Positions 1 to 6,775 of a stretch of DNA of 6,804 nt are shown here, piece by piece. The translations under genes were made by a program, and so were the position numbers. The number at the start of each line of letters is the position of its first letter. The stretch's first letter is position 1. This stretch comes from JBOGJI01 sp050747865 (GTDB lineage Bacteria > Acidobacteriota > Thermoanaerobaculia > Multivoradales > JAHEKO01): positions 1 through 6,804 of the forward strand of contig JBOGJI010000377.1 in assembly GCA_050747865.1 (NCBI GenBank), written 5' to 3'. The notes under the pieces were generated by a model. The model saw only the letters and a list, made by a program, of their open reading frames with translations, searched no databases and was not told where the DNA came from.

Positions 1-1272
1 GGTGGGCGTCATGCCACAGGCCAGGGCCGCCTCGGCCGCCTCCGGTGCCGCGTCGCGCACGCCGGTATAGGTGTTGCGCAGGATGGGAAAGAGCGAGTAG
101 ATCCACAGGGCCACGACCGCGGCGCCGAATCCCACGCCGAGCAGCGGGATCATGAAGGCGAGCAGGGCGATCGACGGGATCGTCTGGGTCATGCCGATCA
201 GGCGGATGAGCGGCTCGGCCTGGGCGCGGCGGCGCTCGAGGCCGACGCCGAGGGGAACCGCGACCGCGATGCCGGCGAGCAGCGCCACGGCGGTGAGCGC
301 CAGATGCTCGAGGGTGCGCTCGGCGAGCGCCGCCCGATCCCGCCAGAACACCGCTCCCAGACCGGGTCGGCGCGTCGCCGGCGATGTCGGCGCCGCGTCC
401 GCGGCCCGCAGGATCCCGAGATCGGCCAACGCCTGCTGGGCCACCTCGGCCTCCGCCGCGCCGTCGCGCTGCAGCCGCAGATTGAGCTCCCGCATCCGCT
501 GCTCGTCGAAGGCTCCCGAGAGCCGGTCCAGGGCGCGGGCGATCTCGGGGTGGCGCTCGAGGGTCTGCAGGCGCACCAGCGGGGCTGCCTGATAGGCCGG
601 GAAGAGGTGGCGGTCGTCGCGCAGCACTCGCAGGCCGTGGGTCATGAGCCGGCCGTCCGTGGTGTAGACGTCCAGCACCTGGATGCGGTTGGCCGCCACC
701 GCCTGGTACTTCAGCTCCTGCTGCATCGGTGCCACCGAGGCGAACTCGAGCCCGTAGACCTCGCGCAGACCCGGAAGGCCGTCGGGCCGCTCGACGAACT
801 CGAATCCGAATCCGGCGTCAAGGCGCGGTGCCACCCGCGCCAGGTCGCTCAGCGTGGTCAGCTCGTGGCGACGCGCCAGCGTCTCCGGGACGGCAACTTC
901 GTAGGCGTTCTCGAACCCCAGCGGCGCCAGCCAGGCGAGCGCGAAGCGGTCGCGGAACGCCCGCCGCACGCGAGCCATCGCCTGCGCCGGATCCGAGGTC
1001 GGCTCCTCGCCGAGGATGCTGACCAGCCCGGTCCCGGTGTACTCGGGGTAGAGGTCGATGGCGCCGCTGCGCAGCGCCTCGAAGCAGACCTGGGTCCCGG
1101 CGAGCCCAAGCCGGCGGTCCACGGTGAGCCCGGTCTCGGTCTCGATGGTCTGGGCGAACATCTCGGCCAGCAAGCGGCTCTCGGGGAAGTTCTTCGACGC
1201 CACCACGACGTCGCGGGCGCTCGCCGCGGACAGCGGCGCCAGCAACGCCAGAGCGAGCAGCAGACCCTTCAT
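1..1272 (-). CDS. ABC importer fusion: osmoprotectant-type substrate-binding domain plus permease (partial, 3' end off the window)
   Basis: The visible 424 residues begin with a Sec signal peptide (about 1-19, a leucine/alanine core ending in SAASA before RD). Residues about 20-290 form an OpuAC/ProX-type binding domain. Family marks are the GTQVCFEALRSGAIDLYPEYTG stretch in two parts (GTQVCFEAL at 59-67, IDLYPEYTGTG at 72-82), YEVAVPETLA (124-133), DVYTTDGRL (201-209) and a hydrophobic FPAYQAAPLVR (224-234). After a short linker comes a BPD-type permease with hydrophobic segments at about 321-345, 363-378 and 381-396, and the start of the cytoplasmic EAA loop (PEAAEAA, 410-416). The frame is still open at base 1, so the rest of the permease lies outside. 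By family this would bind quaternary amines such as glycine betaine, choline or carnitine, or a relative such as ergothioneine, and carry them inward; the ligand cannot be assigned from sequence. The start is the ATG overlapping the ATPase stop (ATGA), with GGGAG seven bases upstream. Confidence 0.9.
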   Translation of the reverse strand, partial: MKGLLLALALLAPLSAASARDVVVASKNFPESRLLAEMFAQTIETETGLTVDRRLGLAGTQVCFEALRSGAIDLYPEYTGTGLVSILGEEPTSDPAQAMARVRRAFRDRFALAWLAPLGFENAYEVAVPETLARRHELTTLSDLARVAPRLDAGFGFEFVERPDGLPGLREVYGLEFASVAPMQQELKYQAVAANRIQVLDVYTTDGRLMTHGLRVLRDDRHLFPAYQAAPLVRLQTLERHPEIARALDRLSGAFDEQRMRELNLRLQRDGAAEAEVAQQALADLGILRAADAAPTSPATRRPGLGAVFWRDRAALAERTLEHLALTAVALLAGIAVAVPLGVGLERRRAQAEPLIRLIGMTQTIPSIALLAFMIPLLGVGFGAAVVALWIYSLFPILRNTYTGVRDAAPEAAEAALACGMTPT

Positions 1273-2027
1273 GCCCGGGCTCCCGGCTCGAGCTGCGCCA
1301 GCAGGGCTTCGACGTAGGGGTGTGCCGGCTCTCGGCGCACCGCCTCGGGCTCGCCCACCTGCAGCAGCCGCCCGTGGCGCAGCACGCCGACCTGGTCGGC
1401 GAGCCGGAAGGCCTCGGCGAGGTCGTGGGTGACCAGGAGGACGGTGCAGACGGAGCCCTCCGTCCACGACCCGAACTCGCGCTGCAGCTCGAGCTTGGTC
1501 AGCGCGTCGAGCGCTCCGAACGGCTCGTCGAGGAGCAGCACGGAGGGCTCGGCGGCCAGCGCGCGGGCGAAGGCGACGCGCTGGCGCTGCCCGCCCGACA
1601 GCTCGGCGGGGTAGCGGCGGCCGTGGCGGTCGGGGTCGAGGCCGATGCCGGTCAGCACCTCGTCTACACGTGTCCGCCGCCGCTTCTCGTCCCAGCCGAG
1701 CAGCCGGGGCACCAGCTCGACGTTGCGGCGCACGGTCCAGTGGGGCATGAGACCGCCGTCCTGCGGCACGTAGCCGGTCGCCCGGCGCAGCTCGACGAGG
1801 TCGAGCTCGTCGACCTTCCGGCCGCCCACGCGCACCTCGCCGGAGGTCGGCTCTATCAGGCGGTTGAACAGCCGCAGCAGCGTGGTCTTGCCGCTGCCCG
1901 ACTCGCCGATCAGGGCCAGGGTCTCGCCGCCGCGCACCTCGACGTCGACCTCGTGCAGCGCCACCGTCCGGTCGCCGTAGACGACGGACACGGCAAGGGT
2001 TCGGAGGGCGACGGGTCGGGTGCGCAT
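1269..2027 (-). CDS. ABC transporter ATP-binding protein, OpuCA/ProV-like, lacking CBS domains
   Basis: This 252-residue protein is a complete single ABC ATPase domain. The motifs are in order: Walker A GESGSGKTT (41-49), Q-loop glutamine Q89 in GYVPQDGGLMPH, signature LSGGQRQR (143-150), Walker B VLLLDEP (163-169), D-loop GALD (171-174) and switch histidine H201. The PQDGGLMPHWTVRRNVELVPRLLGW-type region (87-112) and the wording around LDEPFGALDALTK are typical of quaternary-amine/osmoprotectant importers (the ProV, OpuCA, YehX group). It presumably powers the permease fusion downstream, whose ATG overlaps this gene's TGA. Osmoregulated OpuCA and ProV proteins are near 380-400 residues and carry C-terminal CBS domains; this one ends about 50 residues after the switch histidine, so that sensing module is absent. 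The ATG at 2027 was chosen because the family similarity begins there; the frame stays open further upstream, but only over bases that read as the divergent gene's 5' end. The Shine-Dalgarno upstream is weak (a GGA about ten bases away). Confidence 0.93.
   Translation of the reverse strand: MRTRPVALRTLAVSVVYGDRTVALHEVDVEVRGGETLALIGESGSGKTTLLRLFNRLIEPTSGEVRVGGRKVDELDLVELRRATGYVPQDGGLMPHWTVRRNVELVPRLLGWDEKRRRTRVDEVLTGIGLDPDRHGRRYPAELSGGQRQRVAFARALAAEPSVLLLDEPFGALDALTKLELQREFGSWTEGSVCTVLLVTHDLAEAFRLADQVGVLRHGRLLQVGEPEAVRREPAHPYVEALLAQLEPGARA
1280..1284 (-). promoter_or_regulatory. Ribosome binding site for the binding-protein/permease fusion
   Basis: GGGAG on the minus strand lies inside the last codons of the ATPase gene, seven bases before the ATG of the fusion gene. 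With the ATGA overlap it supports translational coupling of ATPase and permease and decides the start of the fusion. Confidence 0.55.
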
Positions 2028-2059
2028 GGCGGGCGATTCCAGGCGGCGTCGGAGCGGCA

Positions 2060-2065
2060 AGTGTA
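2060..2065 (-). promoter_or_regulatory. Possible -10 element for the ABC importer operon
   Basis: The minus strand reads TACACT here, which matches four of six bases of the sigma70 -10 consensus and would start transcription about 25 bases before the ATPase ATG. No good -35 is seen at the expected distance upstream (bases around 2083-2088 read ACGTCA on this strand). This is a weak guess made mainly because the region must contain a leftward promoter. Confidence 0.15.
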
Positions 2066-2081
2066 TGGGAGCGGACCGCTG

Positions 2082-2112
2082 TTGACGTCGTTCGGCCGGC
2101 GTCTGGTAGGTT
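2082..2112 (+). promoter_or_regulatory. Candidate sigma70-type promoter for the propeller/hydrolase operon
   Basis: TTGACG at 2082-2087 matches five of six bases of the -35 consensus and stands out in this GC-rich DNA. A weak -10, TAGGTT at 2107-2112, follows after 19 bases, slightly longer than ideal; at the standard 17-base spacing the hexamer is GGTAGG, which is poor. Transcription would begin near 2119, giving a very short leader directly before the Shine-Dalgarno at 2124. The whole divergent intergenic region is only 108 bases, so both operons' promoters must lie in or next to it. No clear operator palindrome was found. Confidence 0.3.
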
Positions 2113-2123
2113 TCAGCGGAATG

Positions 2124-2132
2124 AAGGAGGGG
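2124..2132 (+). promoter_or_regulatory. Strong Shine-Dalgarno deciding the propeller start
   Basis: AAGGAGGGG lies with its AAGGAGG core five bases before the ATG at 2136. This argues for that start over the in-frame ATG at 2121, which would contain the Shine-Dalgarno inside its own coding sequence and has no comparable site upstream. Confidence 0.8.
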
Positions 2133-2135
2133 ATC

Positions 2136-5100
2136 ATGGGGCAGGCGATTCGCCCACAGGGGCAGACGTTCTTTCTTTGTGCAACGGTGGTAGCCGTTTC
2201 GCTGGCGGTACCCGCGGCGGCCCAGGAGTCGAGGCGGCAGAACCCCCCGGGCGGTTACGACGAGTCGCTCTTCCAGGCCATGGAGTACCGCCTGGTAGGG
2301 CCCTTCCGCGGTGGTCGCGTGACCGCCGTGGCGGGGGTTCGGCAGGACATCCGCACCTTCTACATGGGCTCGACCGGCGGCGGCGTCTGGAAGACCGACG
2401 ACGGCGGCAGGACCTGGCACAACGTCTCCGACAAAGTGCGACAGGAGGAGCCCGAGGAGCCGCCGCGGCCCATGGGTGAGGCGGAGTCGGAAGAGGATCC
2501 CGAAACGCGTTCGCGCGAGGCCGAGACGGAGGGGCGCATCCGCCCCGGCGACGAGCTCGGCTCAGCATCGGTCGGCGCCATCGCGGTGGCGCCCTCCGAC
2601 CCCAACGTAGTCTACGTCGGGATGGGCTCGGCCTGCATCCGCGGCAACGTGTCGCCCGGGGACGGCGTCTACAAGACCACCGACGGCGGCGAGAGCTGGC
2701 GGCACGTCGGGCTCCCCGAGGCCGGGCAGATCGGCCGCATCCAGGTCCATCCCGAGGATCCGGATCTCGTCTACGTCGCGGTCCTCGGCAACGCCTTCGG
2801 CCCGAGCACCGAGCGCGGCGTTTATCGATCCCGCGACGGCGGCCGCAGCTGGGAGAACATCCTCTACGTGAGCGACGAGGCCGGCGCGGTGGACCTGGCG
2901 ATGGATCCCGCCAATCCGCGCATCCTCTACGCCGCCACCTGGCAGGCGGTGCGTAAGCCGTGGACGGCGATCAGCGGCGGGCCCGGCAGCGGCATCTACA
3001 AGTCGACCGATGGCGGCGACACCTGGCGCAAGCTGGCCGAGGGCCTGCCCGAGGGGATCCTCGGCAAGATCGCGGTCACCGTGTCGCCGGCGCAGCCGGA
3101 CCGCGTGTGGACACTGGTCGAGCACGAGGAGGAGTGGGGCCTCTATCGCTCGGACGACGGCGGCAAGAGCTTCCGGCGGGTGAGCGCCGACCGCAACCTG
3201 ATCACCCGCGCCTGGTACTACACCCACATCTACGCCGATCCCCAGGACGCCAACACCGTCTACGTCCTGAACGTCGCCATGTGGCGCTCGGACGACGGCG
3301 GCAAGACGTTCACCCCCATCCGCACGCCGCACGGCGATAACCACGACCTGTGGATCCACCCCGACCACTCCGAGATCATGATCGAGGGGAACGACGGCGG
3401 CGCCAACGTGAGCTACAACGGCGGCCAGAGCTGGTCGCCGCAGGACAACCAGCCGACCGCCGAGATGTATCGTGTCACCGTCGACGACCAGTTCCCCTAC
3501 TGGCTCTACGGTGGCCAGCAGGACAACTCCGCGGTGGCGATCCCCAGCCGCGCCGCGAGCGGCGGCATCGCCCGCCCGGACTGGTACATCCCCGGCGGCT
3601 GCGAGAGTGCCACCGTGGCGATCGATCCGCGCAACCCGGACGTCACCTACGCCGGCTGCTACGGCGGCACGATCAGCCGCTTCGACCGTGCGCTGCAGGA
3701 GGAGCGCCAGGTGATGGCGTGGCCGGAGCTCGCCGTGGGGCAGCGGGCGGCCGATCTGAAGTACCGCTTCCAGTGGAACGCCCCGATCAAGACCTCACCC
3801 CACGACCCGTCGACCGTCTACCACTGCTCGAACCACGTCCATCGCTCGCGCGACGAGGGCCGGAGCTGGGAGGTGATCAGCCCGGACCTGACGCGGGACG
3901 ACGAGGCCAAGCAGGGCTATTCCGGCGGCCAGATCACCTGGGACAACACGGGTGTCGAGGTCTTCGGCACCATCTTCGCCTTCGAGGAGTCGCCGCATCA
4001 GAGCGGGCTGCTGTGGGCGGGCAGCGACGACGGCCTGGTCCACATCTCGCGCGACGGCGGCGAGACCTGGGACGACGTCACGCCCGAGGGGATGCCGGAG
4101 TGGGCGACGGTGAACAACATCGAGCTCTCCGCCCATGACACCGGCCGCGCCTTCCTGGCCGTGCACCGGTACCGGCTGGCGGACTTCCGACCCTATATCT
4201 TCCGCACCGACGACTACGGTGAATCCTGGAGTCTGCTCACCGACGGCGAGAACGGCATCCCCGCCGACCACTTCGTGCGGGCGATCCGGGAGGACCCCGA
4301 ACGCAAGGGCCTGCTGTACGCCGGCACCGAGTTCGGGATGTACGTCTCCTTCGACGACGGCGACCACTGGCAGCCCTTGCAGCTCAATCTCCCGGTCACG
4401 CCTATCGCCGATCTGGCGGTGAAGGACAAGGACCTGGTGGTGGCGACCCAGGGCCGTTCCTACTGGATCCTCGACGACCTGACGCCCCTGCACCAGCTCT
4501 CCGACGAGGTCGCGCGGGCCGAGTACCACCTGTTCGCGCCCCGCGACGCCTACCGCTTCATCGGCGGGGGAGGAGGGGGATTCGGCGGCGGTGGAGGGCA
4601 GGGGAAGAACCCGCCGTACGGGGTCACGATCCACTACGTGCTGCCCACGGATCTGAGCGAAGAGGGCGCGACGGAGGTCCGGCTCGAGTTTCTGGACGCG
4701 CACGGCGAGGTCCTGCGTACCCTTTCCAGCCAGGAGGAGGAGCCGTCGGCGCCCAATCCCTGGGCCCGTTTCTTCCCCGAGATGGTCCGTCCGCGCAAGC
4801 TCGAGGCCAAGGCGGGGATGAACCGCTACGTGTGGAACTTCCGCCGGCCCGACGCCTTCATAGTCGACGACGCCGTGCTGTGGGGCTCGGCGAGCGGGCC
4901 GCAGGTGCCCCCGGGGACCTACCAGGTGAGGACGACGGCGGGCGAGTGGAGCGCCACCGAGAGCTTCCGCGTCGTCGCCGATCCCCGCGCCGCGGCCACA
5001 CAGGAGGACTTCCAGCGCACCTACGACCTCGCTCACGCCATCTGGGAGGCGCTGTCGCGCACCCACCGCACGCTGCAGACGATCCGCAGCGTCAAAACCC

Positions 5101-5504
5101 AGGTGAACGGCCTGGTCAAGAGGCTCACGGCGGCCGGGCTCGGCGACGGGCTCGAGGAGCCGGCGAAGGAGCTCGTCGCCAAGCTCAACGCGATCGCCGG
5201 TGAGCTCCACCAGGGCCGATCCGAGGCCGGCCAGGACATCCTCAACTTCCCGCCCCAGCTCGACAACCAGCTCGTGTTCCTGCAGGAAGTCGTCGACAGC
5301 GCCGGCGTCGGCCCCACCGCCGGCTCGCTGGAGCGCTTCCGCGAGCTCGAGGCCGAGCTCGACGCCCGTACCGCCGAGCTCGACCAGGTCATGGCGACCG
5401 AGGTCGCCGCATTCAACGCCCTGGTGCGGGAGAAGGACGTCGCGCCCGTCGTCCCGCCCAAGCCTGAGGAGGCGGTGGGCGCGCCGTCGCTCGGAGGACG
5501 ATGA
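2136..5504 (+). CDS. Secreted Asp-box (BNR/VPS10-like) beta-propeller protein, GH74-like family
   Basis: The 1122-residue product starts with a Sec signal peptide (hydrophobic 11-25, AAA before Q30 as likely cleavage site). Eleven Asp-box repeats of the S/T-x-D-x-G-x-x-W type occur at 87-94, 181-188, 232-239, 290-297, 339-346, 385-392, 426-433, 571-578, 638-645, 691-698 and 738-745; the last residue is Phe in two of them. These are the turns of one or two beta-propellers, as in sortilin/VPS10 and GH74 proteins. Conserved stretches such as SVGAIAVAPSDPNVVYVGMG (145-164), TPHGDNHDLWI (397-407) and GSDDGLVHISRDGG (629-642) mark the large environmental-bacteria family often labelled glycosyl hydrolase or WD40/YVTN/BNR-like. 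A glycine-rich hinge (810-823), an Ig-like segment (about 825-948) and a helical, charged C-terminus (about 955-1098) follow. Catalytic acids cannot be assigned, so a binding or scaffold role is as likely as hydrolysis. Residues about 99-140 are an unusual acidic insert. The stop overlaps the next gene's start. Confidence 0.93.
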   Translation: MGQAIRPQGQTFFLCATVVAVSLAVPAAAQESRRQNPPGGYDESLFQAMEYRLVGPFRGGRVTAVAGVRQDIRTFYMGSTGGGVWKTDDGGRTWHNVSDKVRQEEPEEPPRPMGEAESEEDPETRSREAETEGRIRPGDELGSASVGAIAVAPSDPNVVYVGMGSACIRGNVSPGDGVYKTTDGGESWRHVGLPEAGQIGRIQVHPEDPDLVYVAVLGNAFGPSTERGVYRSRDGGRSWENILYVSDEAGAVDLAMDPANPRILYAATWQAVRKPWTAISGGPGSGIYKSTDGGDTWRKLAEGLPEGILGKIAVTVSPAQPDRVWTLVEHEEEWGLYRSDDGGKSFRRVSADRNLITRAWYYTHIYADPQDANTVYVLNVAMWRSDDGGKTFTPIRTPHGDNHDLWIHPDHSEIMIEGNDGGANVSYNGGQSWSPQDNQPTAEMYRVTVDDQFPYWLYGGQQDNSAVAIPSRAASGGIARPDWYIPGGCESATVAIDPRNPDVTYAGCYGGTISRFDRALQEERQVMAWPELAVGQRAADLKYRFQWNAPIKTSPHDPSTVYHCSNHVHRSRDEGRSWEVISPDLTRDDEAKQGYSGGQITWDNTGVEVFGTIFAFEESPHQSGLLWAGSDDGLVHISRDGGETWDDVTPEGMPEWATVNNIELSAHDTGRAFLAVHRYRLADFRPYIFRTDDYGESWSLLTDGENGIPADHFVRAIREDPERKGLLYAGTEFGMYVSFDDGDHWQPLQLNLPVTPIADLAVKDKDLVVATQGRSYWILDDLTPLHQLSDEVARAEYHLFAPRDAYRFIGGGGGGFGGGGGQGKNPPYGVTIHYVLPTDLSEEGATEVRLEFLDAHGEVLRTLSSQEEEPSAPNPWARFFPEMVRPRKLEAKAGMNRYVWNFRRPDAFIVDDAVLWGSASGPQVPPGTYQVRTTAGEWSATESFRVVADPRAAATQEDFQRTYDLAHAIWEALSRTHRTLQTIRSVKTQVNGLVKRLTAAGLGDGLEEPAKELVAKLNAIAGELHQGRSEAGQDILNFPPQLDNQLVFLQEVVDSAGVGPTAGSLERFRELEAELDARTAELDQVMATEVAAFNALVREKDVAPVVPPKPEEAVGAPSLGGR
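4563..4605 (+). repeat. Glycine-codon tract encoding the propeller hinge
   Basis: A purine-rich stretch of GGN codons encodes an almost pure glycine run (residues 810-821, with one Phe) plus the following QGK. It joins the last propeller blade to the Ig-like C-terminal part. Similar glycine-rich linkers before an NPPYG motif are common in this family, so it is a flexible hinge rather than a sign of foreign DNA, but the low-complexity DNA could vary in length between strains. Confidence 0.7.
5493..5497 (+). promoter_or_regulatory. Ribosome binding site for the hydrolase/OsmC gene
   Basis: GGAGG inside the last codons of the propeller gene sits six bases before the ATG at 5504 and three before the ATG at 5501. 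The spacing favours 5504 as the true start, one codon shorter. Either start overlaps the propeller stop codon. Confidence 0.65.
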
Positions 5505-6748
5505 TGGAAGACGCGACACGGACGGAACGAGTCACCTTCCGCGGCAAGAGCGGCGCCGAGCTCGCGGCCCGCCTCGAGCGCCCGGTGGCGGAGCCGCGCG
5601 CCTATGCACTCTTCGCCCACTGTTTCACCTGCTCGAAGGATCTCAAGGCGGCGGTGCGCATCAGCCGCGCCCTGGCCGAGCACGGACTGGGCGTCCTGCG
5701 CTTCGACTTCACCGGCCTGGGAGAGAGCGAAGGAGACTTCGCGGGCACCGGATTCGAGTCCAACGTGGAGGATCTCGAGGCCGCCGCCGCGTACCTGGCC
5801 TCTGAGCACGCCCCGCCGCGCCTGCTCGTGGGTCACAGCCTGGGAGGCGCCGCGGTGCTCAAGGCGGCCGGCCGCATGCCGGACGTCCGCGCGGTCGCCA
5901 CCATCGGCGCACCGTCTACCACCGAGCATCTGCGCCAGACGCTGCTCGAGGCGGCGCCGGAGCTCGAGTCCGCGGAGCGGGCAGAGGTACACCTCGGCGG
6001 CCGCCGCTTCACGGTCGGCCGCGAGCTGCTCGAGGACCTCATGCAGGAGCGGCTGCTCGAGGTGGTGCGCGAGCTCCGCCGGCCGTTGCTGATCTTCCAC
6101 TCTCCCGTCGACAACGTGGTCGGGATCGAGCACGCCGCGAATCTCTACGCCGCCGCCCGCCACCCCAAGAGCTTCATCGCCCTGGACGGCGCCGACCACC
6201 TGCTGCTCGAGCGAGAGGCGGACGCGGCGTTCGTGGCCGACATACTGGCGGCCTGGGCCTCGCGCTACGTACCAGAGCTGGCCGAGGCGGAGAAGGAGGA
6301 GGCCGACGAGGGCAAGGCGGGATGGGTCGTCGCCCGCGGAGCCGAGGCGGGCCTGCGCGTGCGGCTGACCGCCGGCCGACACCGGCTGGTCGCCGACGAG
6401 CCCGAGAGCGTCGGCGGCGAGGACGCCGGCCCCGACCCGTACGGCTATCTCCTCTCGGCGCTGGGCGCCTGCAAGGCCATGACGGTCCGGCTCTACGCCG
6501 ACCGCAAGGGGTGGCCTCTGGCCGGCAGCCGCATCGAGCTCAAGCACGACCGCGTCCACGCCCAGGACTGCGCCGACTGCGAGACCAAGGAGGGCAAGGT
6601 CGATCAGATCGAGGTCAGCCTCAGCTTCGAGGGCAAGCTCGACGACGCGCAGCGGACCCGCCTGGCCGAGATCGCCGAGATGTGCCCGGTGCACCGCACG
6701 CTCACCGGCGAGATCAAGATCCGCAGCCAGCTGACCGCGCGTCCGTAG
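5501..6748 (+). CDS. Bifunctional alpha/beta hydrolase / OsmC family protein
   Basis: This 415-residue protein fuses two enzymes. Residues about 10-260 are an alpha/beta hydrolase with nucleophile Ser113 in GHSLGG, probable acid Asp204 (SPVDNVVG) and His233 (DGADHLL), plus the family's HCFTCSKD motif (40-47) and RFDFTGLGESEG (67-78). After an acidic linker (261-272), residues about 273-413 are an OsmC/Ohr-type domain with the two reactive cysteines Cys324 (LGACKAMT) and Cys395 (AEMCPVHRTL). OsmC proteins are thiol-dependent peroxidases acting on organic hydroperoxides. An extra CADC pair (357-360) is present, as is usual in this subfamily. There is no signal peptide, so it is expected in the cytoplasm. 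The length fits the known family of fused proteins of about 400-415 residues. The natural substrate is unknown; coupling ester cleavage to peroxide or thiol chemistry is an inference. ATGA/TGATG overlap with the propeller gene implies coupled translation. ATG 5504 may be the true start because of its better Shine-Dalgarno spacing. Confidence 0.94.
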   Translation: MMEDATRTERVTFRGKSGAELAARLERPVAEPRAYALFAHCFTCSKDLKAAVRISRALAEHGLGVLRFDFTGLGESEGDFAGTGFESNVEDLEAAAAYLASEHAPPRLLVGHSLGGAAVLKAAGRMPDVRAVATIGAPSTTEHLRQTLLEAAPELESAERAEVHLGGRRFTVGRELLEDLMQERLLEVVRELRRPLLIFHSPVDNVVGIEHAANLYAAARHPKSFIALDGADHLLLEREADAAFVADILAAWASRYVPELAEAEKEEADEGKAGWVVARGAEAGLRVRLTAGRHRLVADEPESVGGEDAGPDPYGYLLSALGACKAMTVRLYADRKGWPLAGSRIELKHDRVHAQDCADCETKEGKVDQIEVSLSFEGKLDDAQRTRLAEIAEMCPVHRTLTGEIKIRSQLTARP

Positions 6749-6775
6749 CGCTGATTAGGACCGTTGCCGAGGTCG

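Noticed and set aside
304..1317. A 337-residue plus-strand open frame at the left side.
   Set aside because: It is antisense to the binding-protein/permease gene, whose signal peptide and family motifs are clear. The plus-strand product resembles nothing recognisable.
2082..2094. GACGTC-centred palindrome as an operator in the divergent region.
   Set aside because: Only the six central bases are symmetric; the flanks do not match, so this is no more than chance.
1320..2135. An open plus-strand frame runs 816 bases upstream of the propeller start, continuous with it.
   Set aside because: It lies opposite the well-supported ATPase gene, the translation is low-complexity and unlike any family, and the signal peptide plus strong Shine-Dalgarno place the start at 2136. 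Open antisense frames are expected at this GC content.
2121..2135. Upstream in-frame ATG as an alternative propeller start.
   Set aside because: It would place the AAGGAGG Shine-Dalgarno inside the coding region and has no ribosome site of its own; the five extra residues add nothing the signal peptide needs.
2169..2183. Cys15 in the propeller signal peptide as a lipoprotein attachment site.
   Set aside because: The surrounding FFLCA lies in the middle of the hydrophobic core and does not fit a lipobox; an AxA-type cleavage site is present near residue 29.
3795..5519. A 574-residue open frame on the minus strand, antisense to the propeller gene.
   Set aside because: Its translation is rich in Arg, Gly, Val and Leu without motifs, and it mirrors codon bias of the real gene. 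It is a shadow.
5033..6694. A 553-residue minus-strand open frame spanning the hydrolase/OsmC gene.
   Set aside because: Both domains on the plus strand have complete catalytic residues and family motifs; the antisense translation shows none and spans two unrelated genes.
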